Source: Couchioplanes caeruleus (GTDB lineage Bacteria; Actinomycetota; Actinomycetes; Mycobacteriales; Micromonosporaceae). Taken from it: a DNA stretch of 64,000 nucleotides. Position 1 is the first letter of the stretch; the number at the start of each line of letters is the position of its first letter. A program made the translations under genes and the position numbers. The DNA is taken from contig NZ_CP092183.1 in assembly GCF_023499255.1 (NCBI RefSeq), positions 8,180,501 to 8,244,500 on the forward strand, in the 5' to 3' direction. The notes under the pieces are model-generated. The model saw nothing but the letters and a program-made list of their open reading frames with translations, did not search any database and was not told the origin of the DNA. Positions 1-11,480 of this stretch are shown here, piece after piece.

Positions 1-2
1 TA

Positions 3-722
3 CGCCGATCCCCCGTGCACTCCGCGGCGCAGGCGGGAGCCCTGGCCCGGCGGGTGGTGGCCCGCCCCGGATTCCGGCTGGTCGCGATGATGGCGTACGA
101 GGCGCACATCGCCGGGGTCGGCGACGCACCACCCGGGCAGGCGCTGCGGGCGCGCGCGATCCGGATGATGCAGCGCCGCTCGTTGCCGGAGCTGCTGCGG
201 CGGCGGATGGCCGCCGTCAAGGCGGTCCGCGAGCACGCCGACCTGGAGTTCGTGAACGGCGGCGGCACCGGCAGCATGGCCGCGACCGCCGCCGACCCGT
301 CGATCACCGAGGTCGCCGCCGGCTCCGGCCTGTTCGGGCCGACCCTCTTCGACGCGTACCGGGCGTGGCAGCCCACCCCGGCGGCGTTCTTCGCGCTGTC
401 GGTCGTCCGCCGTCCGGCGCCACGGATCGCCACGGTGCTCGGGGGCGGCTGGATCGCGTCCGGCCCGGCCGGGCCGTCGCGGCAGCCGACACCGTGGCTA
501 CCGGAGGGTCTGCGGTTCCGCGCCGACGAGGGCGCCGGCGAGGTGCAGACACCGCTGGTCGGCCCGGCCGCGGACGAGCTGCGGCCCGGCGACCGGGTGT
601 GGTTCCGTCACGCCAAGGCCGGCGAACTGTGCGAGCACGTCAACGAGGTGCACCTCGTCGACGGCGACACGGCGGCGCCGGCCCCGACGTACCGGGGCGA
701 GGGGCATGCCTTCCTGGGGTGA
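3..722 (+). CDS. D-threonine aldolase/D-serine deaminase-like enzyme (5' partial)
   Basis: The reading frame is open to the left edge of the window, so the N-terminal PLP-binding half is missing. What remains is the C-terminal part of the alanine-racemase-like fold seen in D-threonine aldolase and D-serine dehydratase proteins. Visible landmarks are VNGGGTGSM (a phosphate-binding glycine loop in this family), ELAAGSG-like EVAAGSGLFGPTLFD, and the closing GDRVWFRHAKAGELCEHVNE segment whose His and Cys resemble the metal ligands of the family. Such enzymes cleave or deaminate D-beta-hydroxy amino acids using PLP and a divalent metal in the cytoplasm. The substrate cannot be read from sequence. 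It converges on the TetR gene, with only 7 nt between the two stop codons. Confidence 0.75.
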   Translation, partial: RRSPVHSAAQAGALARRVVARPGFRLVAMMAYEAHIAGVGDAPPGQALRARAIRMMQRRSLPELLRRRMAAVKAVREHADLEFVNGGGTGSMAATAADPSITEVAAGSGLFGPTLFDAYRAWQPTPAAFFALSVVRRPAPRIATVLGGGWIASGPAGPSRQPTPWLPEGLRFRADEGAGEVQTPLVGPAADELRPGDRVWFRHAKAGELCEHVNEVHLVDGDTAAPAPTYRGEGHAFLG

Positions 723-729
723 GCAGGCG

Positions 730-1359
730 TCAGGCGGGAACGTGGCGGTGCAGATATTCGCGGATCAGCGCCTTGGCCTCGGTCAGCACGGCCTCGTCGC
801 CGGTCGCGTCGCGCCGGAACGCGAGCTTGATCAGCGCGTCCGCCGCCTCGACGGCGATCAGCAGCGCGAAGCGCAGCCGCGTGCGGTCCATCAGCTGGAA
901 CTGGTCGACGAGCAGCTCGGCGAGCCGGTCGCCGATGACCGCGTTGTTGTCCCGCTCGGCGTCCAGCAGGTGCAGGTCCACCACGTCACCGAAATGCAGC
1001 GTACGGAAGCCCGGCACGCTGCGGTGCATGTGGATGTACGCGTCTATGGCCGCGTCCACGCCGTCCCACCAGTGGGCGAACGTCTCATTGGCGAAGCGCG
1101 CCGACAGACTCTGCAGGTACGCGTCCATGTTGCGCATCGCCAGTGCCTGGACGATGGCCCGCTTGTCCGGGAAGAACTGGTAGACCGAGCCGATGGCTAC
1201 CTCGGCCCGCTCGGCGAGCAGGGTGGTGGTCAGGCCTTCGTACCCGACCTCGTCCACCAGCTCGGCGCAGGCGTCGAGCATGCGCTGGACCCGGGCAACG
1301 CTTCTGCCCTGCACCGGAACGCGGCGCAGCGGCCCGGTGGTGACGGTTGGTGTCGACAC
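730..1359 (-). CDS. TetR-family transcriptional regulator
   Basis: About 209 aa. The N-terminal helix-turn-helix is clear: VQRMLDACAELVDEVGYEGL, then TTLLAERAEVAIGSVYQFFPDK, the usual TetR recognition helix pattern. The rest is an all-helical ligand-binding and dimerisation domain of unknown specificity. I chose the GTG at 1357-1359 because GAGGGAG lies just upstream. A longer frame to 1431 exists but has no such site. The gene is divergent from the flavin oxidase gene at 1544 with 184 bp between them, so control of that oxidase and of itself is the simplest inference; no clean operator was found there. Confidence 0.85.
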   Translation of the reverse strand: MSTPTVTTGPLRRVPVQGRSVARVQRMLDACAELVDEVGYEGLTTTLLAERAEVAIGSVYQFFPDKRAIVQALAMRNMDAYLQSLSARFANETFAHWWDGVDAAIDAYIHMHRSVPGFRTLHFGDVVDLHLLDAERDNNAVIGDRLAELLVDQFQLMDRTRLRFALLIAVEAADALIKLAFRRDATGDEAVLTEAKALIREYLHRHVPA

Positions 1360-1543
1360 GCGTCGCCACTCCCTCTCAGCGGTGATAATGAGCACTGTTC
1401 GCGACGGCGGATCAAGGGCCGCGGACACCACTCAATCGGAACGTTACTCGGATCAACGAGCGAGACGCATCGACGGGACGCCGAGGACACGCGGTATCCC
1501 CGGTTTTGTGCGACTGTCCGCTTGTCGGGAAGACAAGGCCGTA

Positions 1544-2857
1544 ATGACCAGTGACAACGCAGCCCCTGTCGCGTCCCCCCGCTGGCACAACTGGGGCGGC
1601 AATCAACACTCCGTCGCCGCCGACGTCGTGATGCCGGGTTCCGCCGACGAGGTGGCGGCGCTCGTCAAGGAGGCGGCGGCCGCCGGGCGGCGGGTCAAGG
1701 CGGTCGGCAGCGGGCACTCGTTCACCGGCATCGCGGTCGCCGACGACCAGCGGATGCTGCTGCACCGGCTGGCCGGCCTCGTGGCCATCGACGGTGATCT
1801 CGTCACGGTCCAGGCCGGCATGCCCCTGCACCGGCTCAACGCCGTGCTGGCCGAACACGGCCTGGCCATGCCCAACCTCGGAGACATCGACCGGCAGACC
1901 GTGGCGGGTGCGATCTCCACGGGTACGCACGGCAGCGGGCAGGCGTACTCGACGCTCGCCTCGGGCGTCGAGGCAGTCACGCTCGTCACGGGATCCGGCG
2001 AGGTGCTGCGCGTCGACTCGTCATCCGAGTTGTTCCCCGCGGCGCGGCTGGGCCTCGGCGCGCTCGGCGTGCTGGTCGAGGTGACGCTGCGCTGCGTACC
2101 GGCGTTCGTGCTGCTCGCTGACGAGCGGCCGATGCCCCTGACAGAGGTGCTGGCCGGGCTCGACGAGCAGATCGCCGCCAACGACCACCTCGAGTTCTAC
2201 TGGTACCCGTACACCGACCGGGCGCAGCTCAAGCGCAACAACAAGGTGCCGGCGTCCGATCGTCCGCTGTCGCCGTTCCGCAGCTGGCTCGACGAGGAAT
2301 TCCTGTCCAACACCGTCTTCCAGGGCGCCTGCAAGCTGGGGCAGAAGATCCCCGCGATCGTCCCGACGGTCAGCGCGGTCGCGGCGCGGGCCCTGACGGC
2401 CCGCACCTACACGGACCGGTCGGACCGGGTCTTCTGTACGTCACGCCGCGTGCACTTCGTGGAGATGGAGTACGAGATCCCGCGCGAGTGCCTGTCCGAG
2501 GCGCTGTCCGCGTTGCCCCGGATCATCGAGAAGTTGCCGTTCAAGGTGCAGTTCCCGGTCGAGGTGCGCTTCACCGGCCCGGACGACATCTGGCTCTCGC
2601 ACGGGTACGGGCGGGACTCGGCGTACATCGCGGTGCACCAGTTCTCGGGTAGCCCGTACGAGCCGTACTTCCAGGCGTTCGAGGCGGTGTGCGAGCCGCT
2701 GGGTGGCCGGCCGCACTGGGGCAAACTGCACTATCGGGACGCGGATTCGCTCCGGCGCGCGTACCCCCGCTTCGACGACTTCGTAGCGGTGCGCGATCGG
2801 CTCGACCCGGCCCGGGTTTTTGCGAATCCCTACCTGGACCGGGTCCTCGGCGCCTGA
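1544..2857 (+). CDS. FAD-linked sugar-lactone/alditol oxidase
   Basis: 437 aa. The N-terminal FAD-binding PCMH domain shows WHNWGGNQ, VGSGHSFTGIA (its His is the usual covalent FAD site) and GTHGSG. The C-terminal half is an ALO-type substrate domain containing PHWGKLHY. This is the family of D-arabinono-1,4-lactone oxidase, L-gulonolactone oxidase and bacterial alditol oxidase; sequence alone does not separate them. The length fits actinobacterial members (about 420-440 aa). The start is the ATG at 1544, since residues before it match nothing in the family. It is probably cytoplasmic, with no signal peptide. It is divergent from a TetR gene and converges on topA, 30 nt from its end. Confidence 0.85.
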   Translation: MTSDNAAPVASPRWHNWGGNQHSVAADVVMPGSADEVAALVKEAAAAGRRVKAVGSGHSFTGIAVADDQRMLLHRLAGLVAIDGDLVTVQAGMPLHRLNAVLAEHGLAMPNLGDIDRQTVAGAISTGTHGSGQAYSTLASGVEAVTLVTGSGEVLRVDSSSELFPAARLGLGALGVLVEVTLRCVPAFVLLADERPMPLTEVLAGLDEQIAANDHLEFYWYPYTDRAQLKRNNKVPASDRPLSPFRSWLDEEFLSNTVFQGACKLGQKIPAIVPTVSAVAARALTARTYTDRSDRVFCTSRRVHFVEMEYEIPRECLSEALSALPRIIEKLPFKVQFPVEVRFTGPDDIWLSHGYGRDSAYIAVHQFSGSPYEPYFQAFEAVCEPLGGRPHWGKLHYRDADSLRRAYPRFDDFVAVRDRLDPARVFANPYLDRVLGA

Positions 2858-2887
2858 TTTCCTGCCGTACCCCGCGCGCCGTGTGGC

Positions 2888-5716
<2,829 letters not shown>

Positions 5717-5912
5717 GGCACTCCCACACTTCGGTTCACTCGGCGGCCCGTCGCGGACGGCGGGCACGCGGACGTTCAACGTAACGCGCCGGACGAGCTG
5801 GCATTCCCCGGGCAGACAGAAGTCGGATGGTAACGGTCCGGCCACCGCACGCGTCCGACGGCGACACCGTACACCGGGAACATGCCGTCGTGTCGTACAC
5901 AATCGGGGAAGA

Positions 5913-6761
5913 TCACGCAGCGGCGCCGCCCGGCCACAGCCGCGCCGGGGCCGCGGCGGGCCGTTCGCCGATCAGTTCGGCGAGCCGGGTGAGACGCCTG
6001 CCACCTGCGATCACGTACGCCGGACCGGCCTGGATCGTGCCCGCCAGCCCGACCCGGGCGAGAGCGTCATCAATGGCTTTGTCAAGCAACCCGTCGGGAT
6101 TCAGACCGAGCGCGTACCCCTGCGGCCGGGGTGACCCCGCCGCGGCGACCCATAGCCGCAGCCTCGGCCCGTTGAGGAACAGCCTGCCGGAGGGCGGCGG
6201 CCAGCTGCGGGCAAGACCGTTCAGACGGCTGCTGTACGCGGTCCGCACCTCGAACGCCGCGGGAGGCGCTTCCTCGCTGCCTTGCTCGGTCCCTGCCGCC
6301 TCGGACGGCTCCTCCGCGAACGGCTCCTCCGCGGGCTTCTCCCCGGCGGTCTCCTCGTCGGTCGTCTGCTCTGCGGCGGTCTCGTTCGCCGCCTCCTCGT
6401 CCACCGGCACCGCGACCAGCTCGGCCACCCGCTCCTCGGGCGGCTCCGCCGCCACCGGGTGCCAGTTGACCACCAGGCCCCGACAGACGAGCTCCTCGAC
6501 CAGCACGTGCACCCGCCAGGCCGCGTCCACTTGGACGGCGACGCGGGCCGTACCACCCATCCGGCCCAGCGTCCCCGGGCCGGCCAGCAGGCCCGCCAGG
6601 TCGGCCAGCGAAGGGTCGACGGCCTCCACCCCGAAGACGGACAGCTGCTTGCCGGAGGGCGCGGCGGCGGTGACAGCGGCCCGGCGGGACCGGACGCGGG
6701 CGGGCTCGACCGGCGCGGGCAGCACCTCGCGCGGGATCAGCGGCCACCCGGGCTCGGCCAT
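5913..6761 (-). CDS. Conserved hypothetical protein with acidic linker
   Basis: 282 aa, not recognised. Three parts are visible: an N-terminal globular segment of about 115 residues; a low-complexity linker very rich in Glu, Ala, Pro and Thr (about residues 118-170, with EEPAE-type repeats); and a C-terminal globular segment of about 110 residues containing TAYSSRLNGLARSWPPPSGRL and LGLNPDGLLDKAIDDALARVGL. There is no signal peptide, membrane segment or catalytic motif. It sits upstream of topA on the same strand, 196 nt away, and downstream of the lipoprotein gene by 37 nt, so it may be cotranscribed with the latter. Coding is supported by codon bias and by the lack of a better frame; function is unknown. 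Confidence 0.7.
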   Translation of the reverse strand: MAEPGWPLIPREVLPAPVEPARVRSRRAAVTAAAPSGKQLSVFGVEAVDPSLADLAGLLAGPGTLGRMGGTARVAVQVDAAWRVHVLVEELVCRGLVVNWHPVAAEPPEERVAELVAVPVDEEAANETAAEQTTDEETAGEKPAEEPFAEEPSEAAGTEQGSEEAPPAAFEVRTAYSSRLNGLARSWPPPSGRLFLNGPRLRLWVAAAGSPRPQGYALGLNPDGLLDKAIDDALARVGLAGTIQAGPAYVIAGGRRLTRLAELIGERPAAAPARLWPGGAAA

Positions 6762-6798
6762 GATCAGCGGCTCTCCGGGACTTCGCTCTTTGCCATGA

Positions 6799-7329
6799 TC
6801 AGCGGCACTCCGGGACTTCGTCGAACGCTTCCTTGAGCTCGACCGACGAGAGGTTGCTGGTGTCGAGCTCGCTCGCCTTGTACTCGGTGTTCAACGTCTC
6901 GACGACCGTGCCGACCTTGGCGTAGAAGTCCTTCGACGGGCTGGTCTGCAGCCCTTCGATGCCCGTCCGGGCCCGGCCGTATGCGTCGCGCATGGCGCTC
7001 AGCGACGCCGTGAAGCTCTCCGCCACCTTCTCGCCCTGGTCTACGTCGGGCACGCCGGCCTTCTCCACTCCGGCGCGGGCCTTCTCGCTGGCCGACTCCG
7101 CGCCGCCGAAGAGCCGCATCAGGTTCTCCTTCGCCTGGGCGGGCGTCGTCGCTGCGGTCATCTGCTGCTGCGTGCGGGTCGCGAGCGTGCCGATCTCCGT
7201 GCGCCAGGGGGCGAGCACCTTGCACACCGAGGTGGCCCAGGCGCGCGGCGCGGGACCGCTCGAACACGCACCCAGCGTCACGACGAGTGAGCAGACGATG
7301 AGTAAGAAGGTGGAGCGGGCCGTGCGCAT
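6799..7329 (-). CDS. Putative lipoprotein
   Basis: 176 aa. A type II signal peptide is clear: MRTARSTFLLIVCSLVVTLG followed by the lipobox LGAC, so Cys22 would be lipidated and the protein anchored on the outer face of the membrane. The mature part is helical, with Gln/Ala/Glu-rich stretches (TRTQQQMTAATTPAQAKENLM) and a C-terminal Cys in the final PECR. No enzyme motif is seen. It lies between hppA (terminator at 7358-7389 in between) and the hypothetical gene at 5913, all on the minus strand. Confidence 0.8.
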   Translation of the reverse strand: MRTARSTFLLIVCSLVVTLGACSSGPAPRAWATSVCKVLAPWRTEIGTLATRTQQQMTAATTPAQAKENLMRLFGGAESASEKARAGVEKAGVPDVDQGEKVAESFTASLSAMRDAYGRARTGIEGLQTSPSKDFYAKVGTVVETLNTEYKASELDTSNLSSVELKEAFDEVPECR

Positions 7330-7357
7330 GGATTGCAGCGTACGGCCAACGTACGAC

Positions 7358-7389
7358 GGAGGGCACCCGGCGAGCGCCGAGTGCCCTCC
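7358..7389 (-). terminator. hppA terminator hairpin
   Basis: GGAGGGCAC pairs with GTGCCCTCC, and inside them CGGCG pairs with CGCCG around an AG loop, with one C/A mismatch between the two helices. It begins 15 nt past the hppA stop. There is no U tract, as is common in actinobacteria. Confidence 0.75.
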
Positions 7390-7403
7390 CAGACCGCTTC
7401 GGA

Positions 7404-9770
7404 TCAGGCGCTGACCTTCTCCGAGGTGGACGCCGCCGCCGGGGCCTCGTCGCCCATGGAGATCGGCTTGCGCTTGCTCCAGACGACCGCCGCCACGATG
7501 ATCAGCGCCGCGACGACCGAGATCGTCACGCGCAGCGCGGTGTTCTGGTCCGTGCCGACGCTCCAGGCCACGACGGCCGGGGCGATCAGCAGCGACACCA
7601 GGTTCATCACCTTCAGCAGCGGGTTGATGGCCGGGCCCGCGGTGTCCTTGAACGGGTCGCCGACGGTGTCGCCGATGACCGTCGCGGCGTGGGCGTCGGA
7701 GCCCTTGCCGCCGTACGCGCCATCCTCGACCAGCTTCTTGGCGTTGTCCCAGGCACCACCGGAGTTGGCCAGGAACACCGCCATCAGCGTGCCCGCACCG
7801 ATCGCACCGGCCAGGTACGCCGCGAGCGCGCCGGCGCCCAGGCCGAAGCCCACCGCGATCGGCGCCATGATCGCCAGCAGACCCGGGGTGAGCAGCTCAC
7901 GCTGGGCGTCCCGGGTGCAGATGTCGACGACGCGGCCGTACTCGGGACGCTGAGTGCCGTCCATGATGCCGGGGAAGTCGCGGAACTGGCGGCGTACCTC
8001 CATCACGACCGCGCCCGCCGAGCGGGAGACGGCGTTGATCGCCAGGCCGGAGAAGAGGAACACGACCGCGGCGCCGACCAGCAGGCCGACCAGGTTGCGC
8101 GGGTTGGAGATGTTCAGCAGGCCGAGGATCTCGCCGCCGATCCGGTCGGGGCTGATCCCGGCGTCGGCCAGCGACGACGACAGCGTGTTCGTGTACGAGC
8201 CGAACAGCGCCGTGGCGGCGAGGACGGCCGTCGCGATCGCGATGCCCTTGGTGATCGCCTTCGTGGTGTTGCCGACCGCGTCGAGCTCGGTCAGGATCTG
8301 CGCGCCGCGCTCGTCCACGTCGCCCGACATCTCGGCGATGCCCTGCGCGTTGTCCGAGATCGGCCCGAAGGTGTCCATCGCGACGATGACGCCGACCGTG
8401 GTCAGCAGGCCGGTGCCGGCCAGCGCGACCGCGAAGAGCGACAGCGTGATGGAGGAACCGCCGAGCAGGAACGCACCGTAGACACCCGCGCCGATGAGCA
8501 GCGCCGAGTAGACCGCCGACTCCAGCCCGACGCTGACGCCAGCCAGGACCACCGTGGCCGCACCCGTCTGCGACGACTTGCCGATGTCCTGCACCGGGCG
8601 CCGCTGCACCTCGGTGAAGTAGCCGGTCAGGGCCTGGATGGCGGCGGCGAGCACGATGCCGATCACGACCGCGCCGATGGCCACCAGGCGCGGGTCACGG
8701 CCGCTGGCGACGACACCGGCGTCCAGGGAGGCGTCGTTGAACCCGGCGAAGGTCGCCGGCAGGTAGATGAAGCTGACGATCGCCACGATGATCGCCGACA
8801 GCACGGCCGAGATGTAGAACGCCCGGTTGATGGCGGTCAGGCCGTTGCGGTCCGAGGCGCGCAGCCGCGTGATGAAGACACCGACGATGGCGATGACCAC
8901 GCCGATCGTCGAGACGATCAGCGGGAAGATCAGGCCGTCCTGGCCGAACGCCGCCTGGCCCAGGATGAGGGCGGCGACGAGCGTGACCGCGTACGACTCG
9001 AAGAGGTCGGCCGCCATGCCGGCGCAGTCGCCGACGTTGTCGCCCACGTTGTCCGCGATCGTCGCGGCGTTGCGCGGGTCGTCCTCCGGGATGCCCTGCT
9101 CGACCTTGCCGACCAGGTCGGCGCCGACGTCCGCCGCCTTCGTGAAGATGCCGCCGCCGACCCGCATGAACATGGCGAGCAGCGCGGCCCCGAAGCCGAA
9201 GCCCTCGAGCACGGTCGGGGCGTCGTCGCGGTAGATGAGCACGACCAGCGCGCCACCGAACAGGCCGAGGCCCACGGTGAGGAAGCCGACCACGCCACCG
9301 GTACGGAACGCGATGCCCATCGCCTTCTCGCGGCCGCCGGCCTCACCCGCGGCAGCGGCGACGCGCAGGTTCGCCCGCGTCGCCAGCGCCATGCCGGCGC
9401 CACCGATGAACGAACTGAACACCGCGCCGACGACGAAGAACAGCGACCGGCCGATCTTCACCGCGGTCTCGTTGTCACTGTTCCCGTGCACGGGCAGCAG
9501 GAACAGCAGCACGACCGCGACGACGACGAAGATCGCCAGGGTCTTGAACTGCCGGAACAGGTACGCGGACGCACCCTCCTGCACAGCCCCCGCGATCTCC
9601 TGCATGTTGGTGGTGCCGCGCCCGGCCTTGAGGACCGACTGCACGAACATGGCGGCGAAGGCGAGCGCGACGAGCGCGAACACCACCGCGACGATGACGA
9701 ACGTGACGTTCGAACCGCTGAGGGACGCCCCGCCGCTCTCCGCGGCGAGGGATATGGAGGTCCCGGACAT
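7404..9770 (-). CDS. hppA: K+-independent H+-translocating pyrophosphatase
   Basis: 788 aa integral membrane pump with about 16 hydrophobic segments. It couples hydrolysis of pyrophosphate to proton export. Family motifs are present: DVGADLVGKVEQGIPEDDPR (pyrophosphate and Mg binding), DNVGDNVGDCAGMAADLFE, and EVQRRPVQDIGKSSQTGAA near the middle. The diagnostic position in VGNTTKAITKG is Lys, which in characterised members marks the K+-independent proton-pumping type (Ala there marks K+-dependent pumps). The ATG at 9768-9770 is chosen because AGGAGG lies 7 nt upstream. The frame continues to 9845 without a ribosome binding site. A hairpin-rich leader precedes the gene. Confidence 0.96.
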   Translation of the reverse strand: MSGTSISLAAESGGASLSGSNVTFVIVAVVFALVALAFAAMFVQSVLKAGRGTTNMQEIAGAVQEGASAYLFRQFKTLAIFVVVAVVLLFLLPVHGNSDNETAVKIGRSLFFVVGAVFSSFIGGAGMALATRANLRVAAAAGEAGGREKAMGIAFRTGGVVGFLTVGLGLFGGALVVLIYRDDAPTVLEGFGFGAALLAMFMRVGGGIFTKAADVGADLVGKVEQGIPEDDPRNAATIADNVGDNVGDCAGMAADLFESYAVTLVAALILGQAAFGQDGLIFPLIVSTIGVVIAIVGVFITRLRASDRNGLTAINRAFYISAVLSAIIVAIVSFIYLPATFAGFNDASLDAGVVASGRDPRLVAIGAVVIGIVLAAAIQALTGYFTEVQRRPVQDIGKSSQTGAATVVLAGVSVGLESAVYSALLIGAGVYGAFLLGGSSITLSLFAVALAGTGLLTTVGVIVAMDTFGPISDNAQGIAEMSGDVDERGAQILTELDAVGNTTKAITKGIAIATAVLAATALFGSYTNTLSSSLADAGISPDRIGGEILGLLNISNPRNLVGLLVGAAVVFLFSGLAINAVSRSAGAVVMEVRRQFRDFPGIMDGTQRPEYGRVVDICTRDAQRELLTPGLLAIMAPIAVGFGLGAGALAAYLAGAIGAGTLMAVFLANSGGAWDNAKKLVEDGAYGGKGSDAHAATVIGDTVGDPFKDTAGPAINPLLKVMNLVSLLIAPAVVAWSVGTDQNTALRVTISVVAALIIVAAVVWSKRKPISMGDEAPAAASTSEKVSA

Positions 9771-9822
9771 CAATGTCCTCCTGTACACCGACCGCACCCG
9801 GTAGTGGACGAACCGGGCGCAT

Positions 9823-9869
9823 CCCCGCATCCGGGGAGACGACAAACCGGGTCCCGCGGCCGCGGGACC
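9823..9869 (-). promoter_or_regulatory. Structured hppA leader with 20-bp perfect palindrome
   Basis: A perfect 20-bp palindrome occupies 9850-9869 (GGTCCCGCGG and its complement). A second stem, CCCCG/CGGGG, lies at 9823-9836. Closer to the gene, ACCGGG and CCCGGT can also pair. All would be in the 5' untranslated RNA of hppA if the promoter at 9896-9925 is real. I could not match the set to a known riboswitch class. Confidence 0.4.
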
Positions 9870-9895
9870 AGGGAGCAGTAGCTGATTACCGGCGT

Positions 9896-9925
9896 ACTGT
9901 AGCGGCCAGGGGTGGTGGTGGTCAC
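9896..9925 (-). promoter_or_regulatory. Candidate hppA promoter
   Basis: On the minus strand GTGACC (9920-9925) and TACAGT (9896-9901) are separated by 18 nt, resembling the actinobacterial housekeeping consensus TTGACA/TANNNT. Transcription would start near 9889, giving a leader of about 120 nt for hppA. Confidence 0.35.
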
Positions 9926-10288
9926 ACCTGGCTCCGGCCGTGTCGTGGTGATGTTTACCGCTGTGTTAGCGGTTGGCGTTCGAACGGGTGACGGCCTAGG
10001 CTCCGCGCTCCTAGCTGGGCTTTCCGGTGCCTTGCGCCGAACGGTGTCCTTTTTGCGCTGAGTGGTGTTTGCGCGGGGCTCTCGACAGAGGCTTACCCTT
10101 CGTCCGGCACCGTTCGCATGGCGTCATTTCCGGTCGCGGGCGACCGCCTCGGGTCGTGCTGTCCATCATGTCCTTTCAGACCGCGGTCCGTGGGTCCGGC
10201 GCGCGGGCGAAGGGCTCCCGGACTGTGGTCGCCGGGCACGACATTCTGGTCCCGGCAGCGCCGTCGGCAGCGCGGCGCACGCGGTGAT
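9926..10288. other. Intergenic region, no gene recognised
   Basis: No reading frame here has a ribosome binding site or family match. The only structure noted is a hairpin, ACCGCT/AGCGGT, with a GTGTT loop at 9957-9973. Confidence 0.5.
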
Positions 10289-10504
10289 TACGCCGGCGCG
10301 GCGACGATCAAGCCGACGCGGGCCACCAGCCGAGCCGGCGCAGGTCGCGGTCCGAGCCGGCGCGGACCACCGGTCCAGCCGGCGCAGGCCGCGGTTCAAG
10401 CCAACGCGGGCCACCGGCCCAGCCGGCGCAGGCCGCCGTCCGAGCCGACGCCGGCCAACGGTCCAGCCGGCGCGGGCCGCGGTGCAAGCCGACGTGGACC
10501 AGCA
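10289..10504. repeat. Tandem array of about ten 22-bp GC-rich units
   Basis: Nine units of 22 bp start at 10311, 10333, 10355, 10377, 10399, 10421, 10443, 10465 and 10487 (the last one is incomplete), and a more diverged unit precedes them. Each begins AGCC(G/A)(G/A)CG. Alternate units are most alike (type A continues GGGCCACCGG, type B continues CAGGCCGCGG), so the higher-order period is 44 bp. Because 22 is not a multiple of 3, no frame is preserved between units and the array is unlikely to be coding. It lies just past the 3' end of the anti-sigma gene. Confidence 0.85.
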
Positions 10505-10540
10505 TTGAGCCGGGCCGGGCGGCGGTGGGGCCGGGGTGGG

Positions 10541-10978
10541 TCAGCGGCGGTGGACCGGCCAGACCATGCGGACCTCGGTGCCCGCGCCCTCCTCGACCGG
10601 GCGGACCTGAAGGTCGTCGACGAAGCCGGCGAGCAGCGCGAACCCCACGCCCGTGGTCAGCGCCTCGTCGGTCAGCGACTCGTCCGCCAGCTCGTCCGGC
10701 GGCAGCTTCGTCAGGCCGATGCTCGCCTCGATCGGCGCGCGGTCGATCACGCGGACCATGTACGAGTCCGCGTCGGACATCTCGACCATGACGAGGTCGG
10801 GGAGGTTGTACTGGTTGTGCAGCGCCACCGCTCGGGTGCAGGCCTCGCCGATCGCCAGGCGCACCTCGTCGAGCAGGTCCTCGGCGACCCCCGCGCGCCG
10901 AGCGACCGCGACGCCGACCAGCCGGGCGGTGCGTACGTGCACCGGCGCGGGCGAGAACGACAGCCGTACCGTCGCCAT
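10541..10978 (-). CDS. RsbW-like anti-sigma factor, BldG partner
   Basis: 145 aa Bergerat-fold (HATPase_c) protein of the SpoIIAB/RsbW type. These bind sigma factors and are released by an unphosphorylated STAS protein, which they phosphorylate. The G2-like segment GVGFALLAGFVDDLQV is recognisable. The N-box reads EACTRAVALH, with Arg where the Mg-coordinating Asn is expected, and the G1 box reads VIDRAPIE instead of DxGxG, so ATP binding or kinase activity may be weak or lost. The ATG at 10978 overlaps the bldG stop as TGATG, implying translational coupling. From memory the Streptomyces counterpart (ApgA/SCO3548) is cotranscribed with bldG and binds BldG. Confidence 0.88.
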   Translation of the reverse strand: MATVRLSFSPAPVHVRTARLVGVAVARRAGVAEDLLDEVRLAIGEACTRAVALHNQYNLPDLVMVEMSDADSYMVRVIDRAPIEASIGLTKLPPDELADESLTDEALTTGVGFALLAGFVDDLQVRPVEEGAGTEVRMVWPVHRR

Positions 10979-11349
10979 CACGCCGTCGGAGGGGTGTCGT
11001 CGCGTTCGCCGGACGCCGTCGAGGTGGCCGCCTCGATGGAGGGGTAGATCGGGAAGACCTGGTCGAGGGCGGTGATCCGGAAGATCTTGAGCAGCGGTTC
11101 CTTCGAGCAGACCAGGCCGAAGGTGCCGTTGGCGGCGCGCAACCGCTTGAGGGCGCCGACGAGCACGCCCAGCCCGGTGGAGTCGAGGAAGTCGACCCGG
11201 CCGAGGTCCACCACCACGTGACGCGATCCCCCGTCGACCAGCTCGACGAGACGTTCGCGCAGGCGCGGGGCCGTGTAGACGTCGACCTCACCGCCGACGT
11301 CGAGCACCGTGTGCTCGCCGACGGTCCGGCTGGTCAGCGACAGCTCCAT
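10978..11349 (-). CDS. bldG: Anti-anti-sigma factor BldG
   Basis: 123 aa STAS-domain protein. The phospho-acceptor is Ser57 in [14 protein letters not shown], the same number as in Streptomyces BldG, and the start [20 protein letters not shown] also matches that protein closely. BldG governs morphological development and stress responses by sequestering anti-sigma factors when unphosphorylated. It uses the ATG at 11347-11349, preceded by GGAGGAGG. The C-terminal 15 residues (after EAATST) are polar and probably disordered. It overlaps the downstream anti-sigma gene and is divergent from the helicase gene at 11481. Confidence 0.93.
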   Translation of the reverse strand: MELSLTSRTVGEHTVLDVGGEVDVYTAPRLRERLVELVDGGSRHVVVDLGRVDFLDSTGLGVLVGALKRLRAANGTFGLVCSKEPLLKIFRITALDQVFPIYPSIEAATSTASGERDDTPPTA

Positions 11350-11480
11350 CGGTCCTCCTCCCTCCGGGCAAGCCCTCAGGCAGCCGATCTCCCCAGCGAA
11401 TCTAACCACCGACGGTCATCCCCCGGCGCGCGGCACCCACCGTCGTACCCGTTTGGGGTTCGGGGCATACCGATGTCACA

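Noticed and set aside
9850..9869. Factor-independent terminator
   Set aside because: The palindrome lies upstream of hppA within its probable leader and no gene ends just before it on either strand.
10289..10504. CRISPR array
   Set aside because: Units are contiguous with no unique spacers and there are no cas genes nearby.
10308..11291. Long minus-strand frame covering the 22-bp array and the anti-sigma/bldG genes
   Set aside because: Shadow frame; the real genes have clear motifs and ribosome binding sites in other frames.
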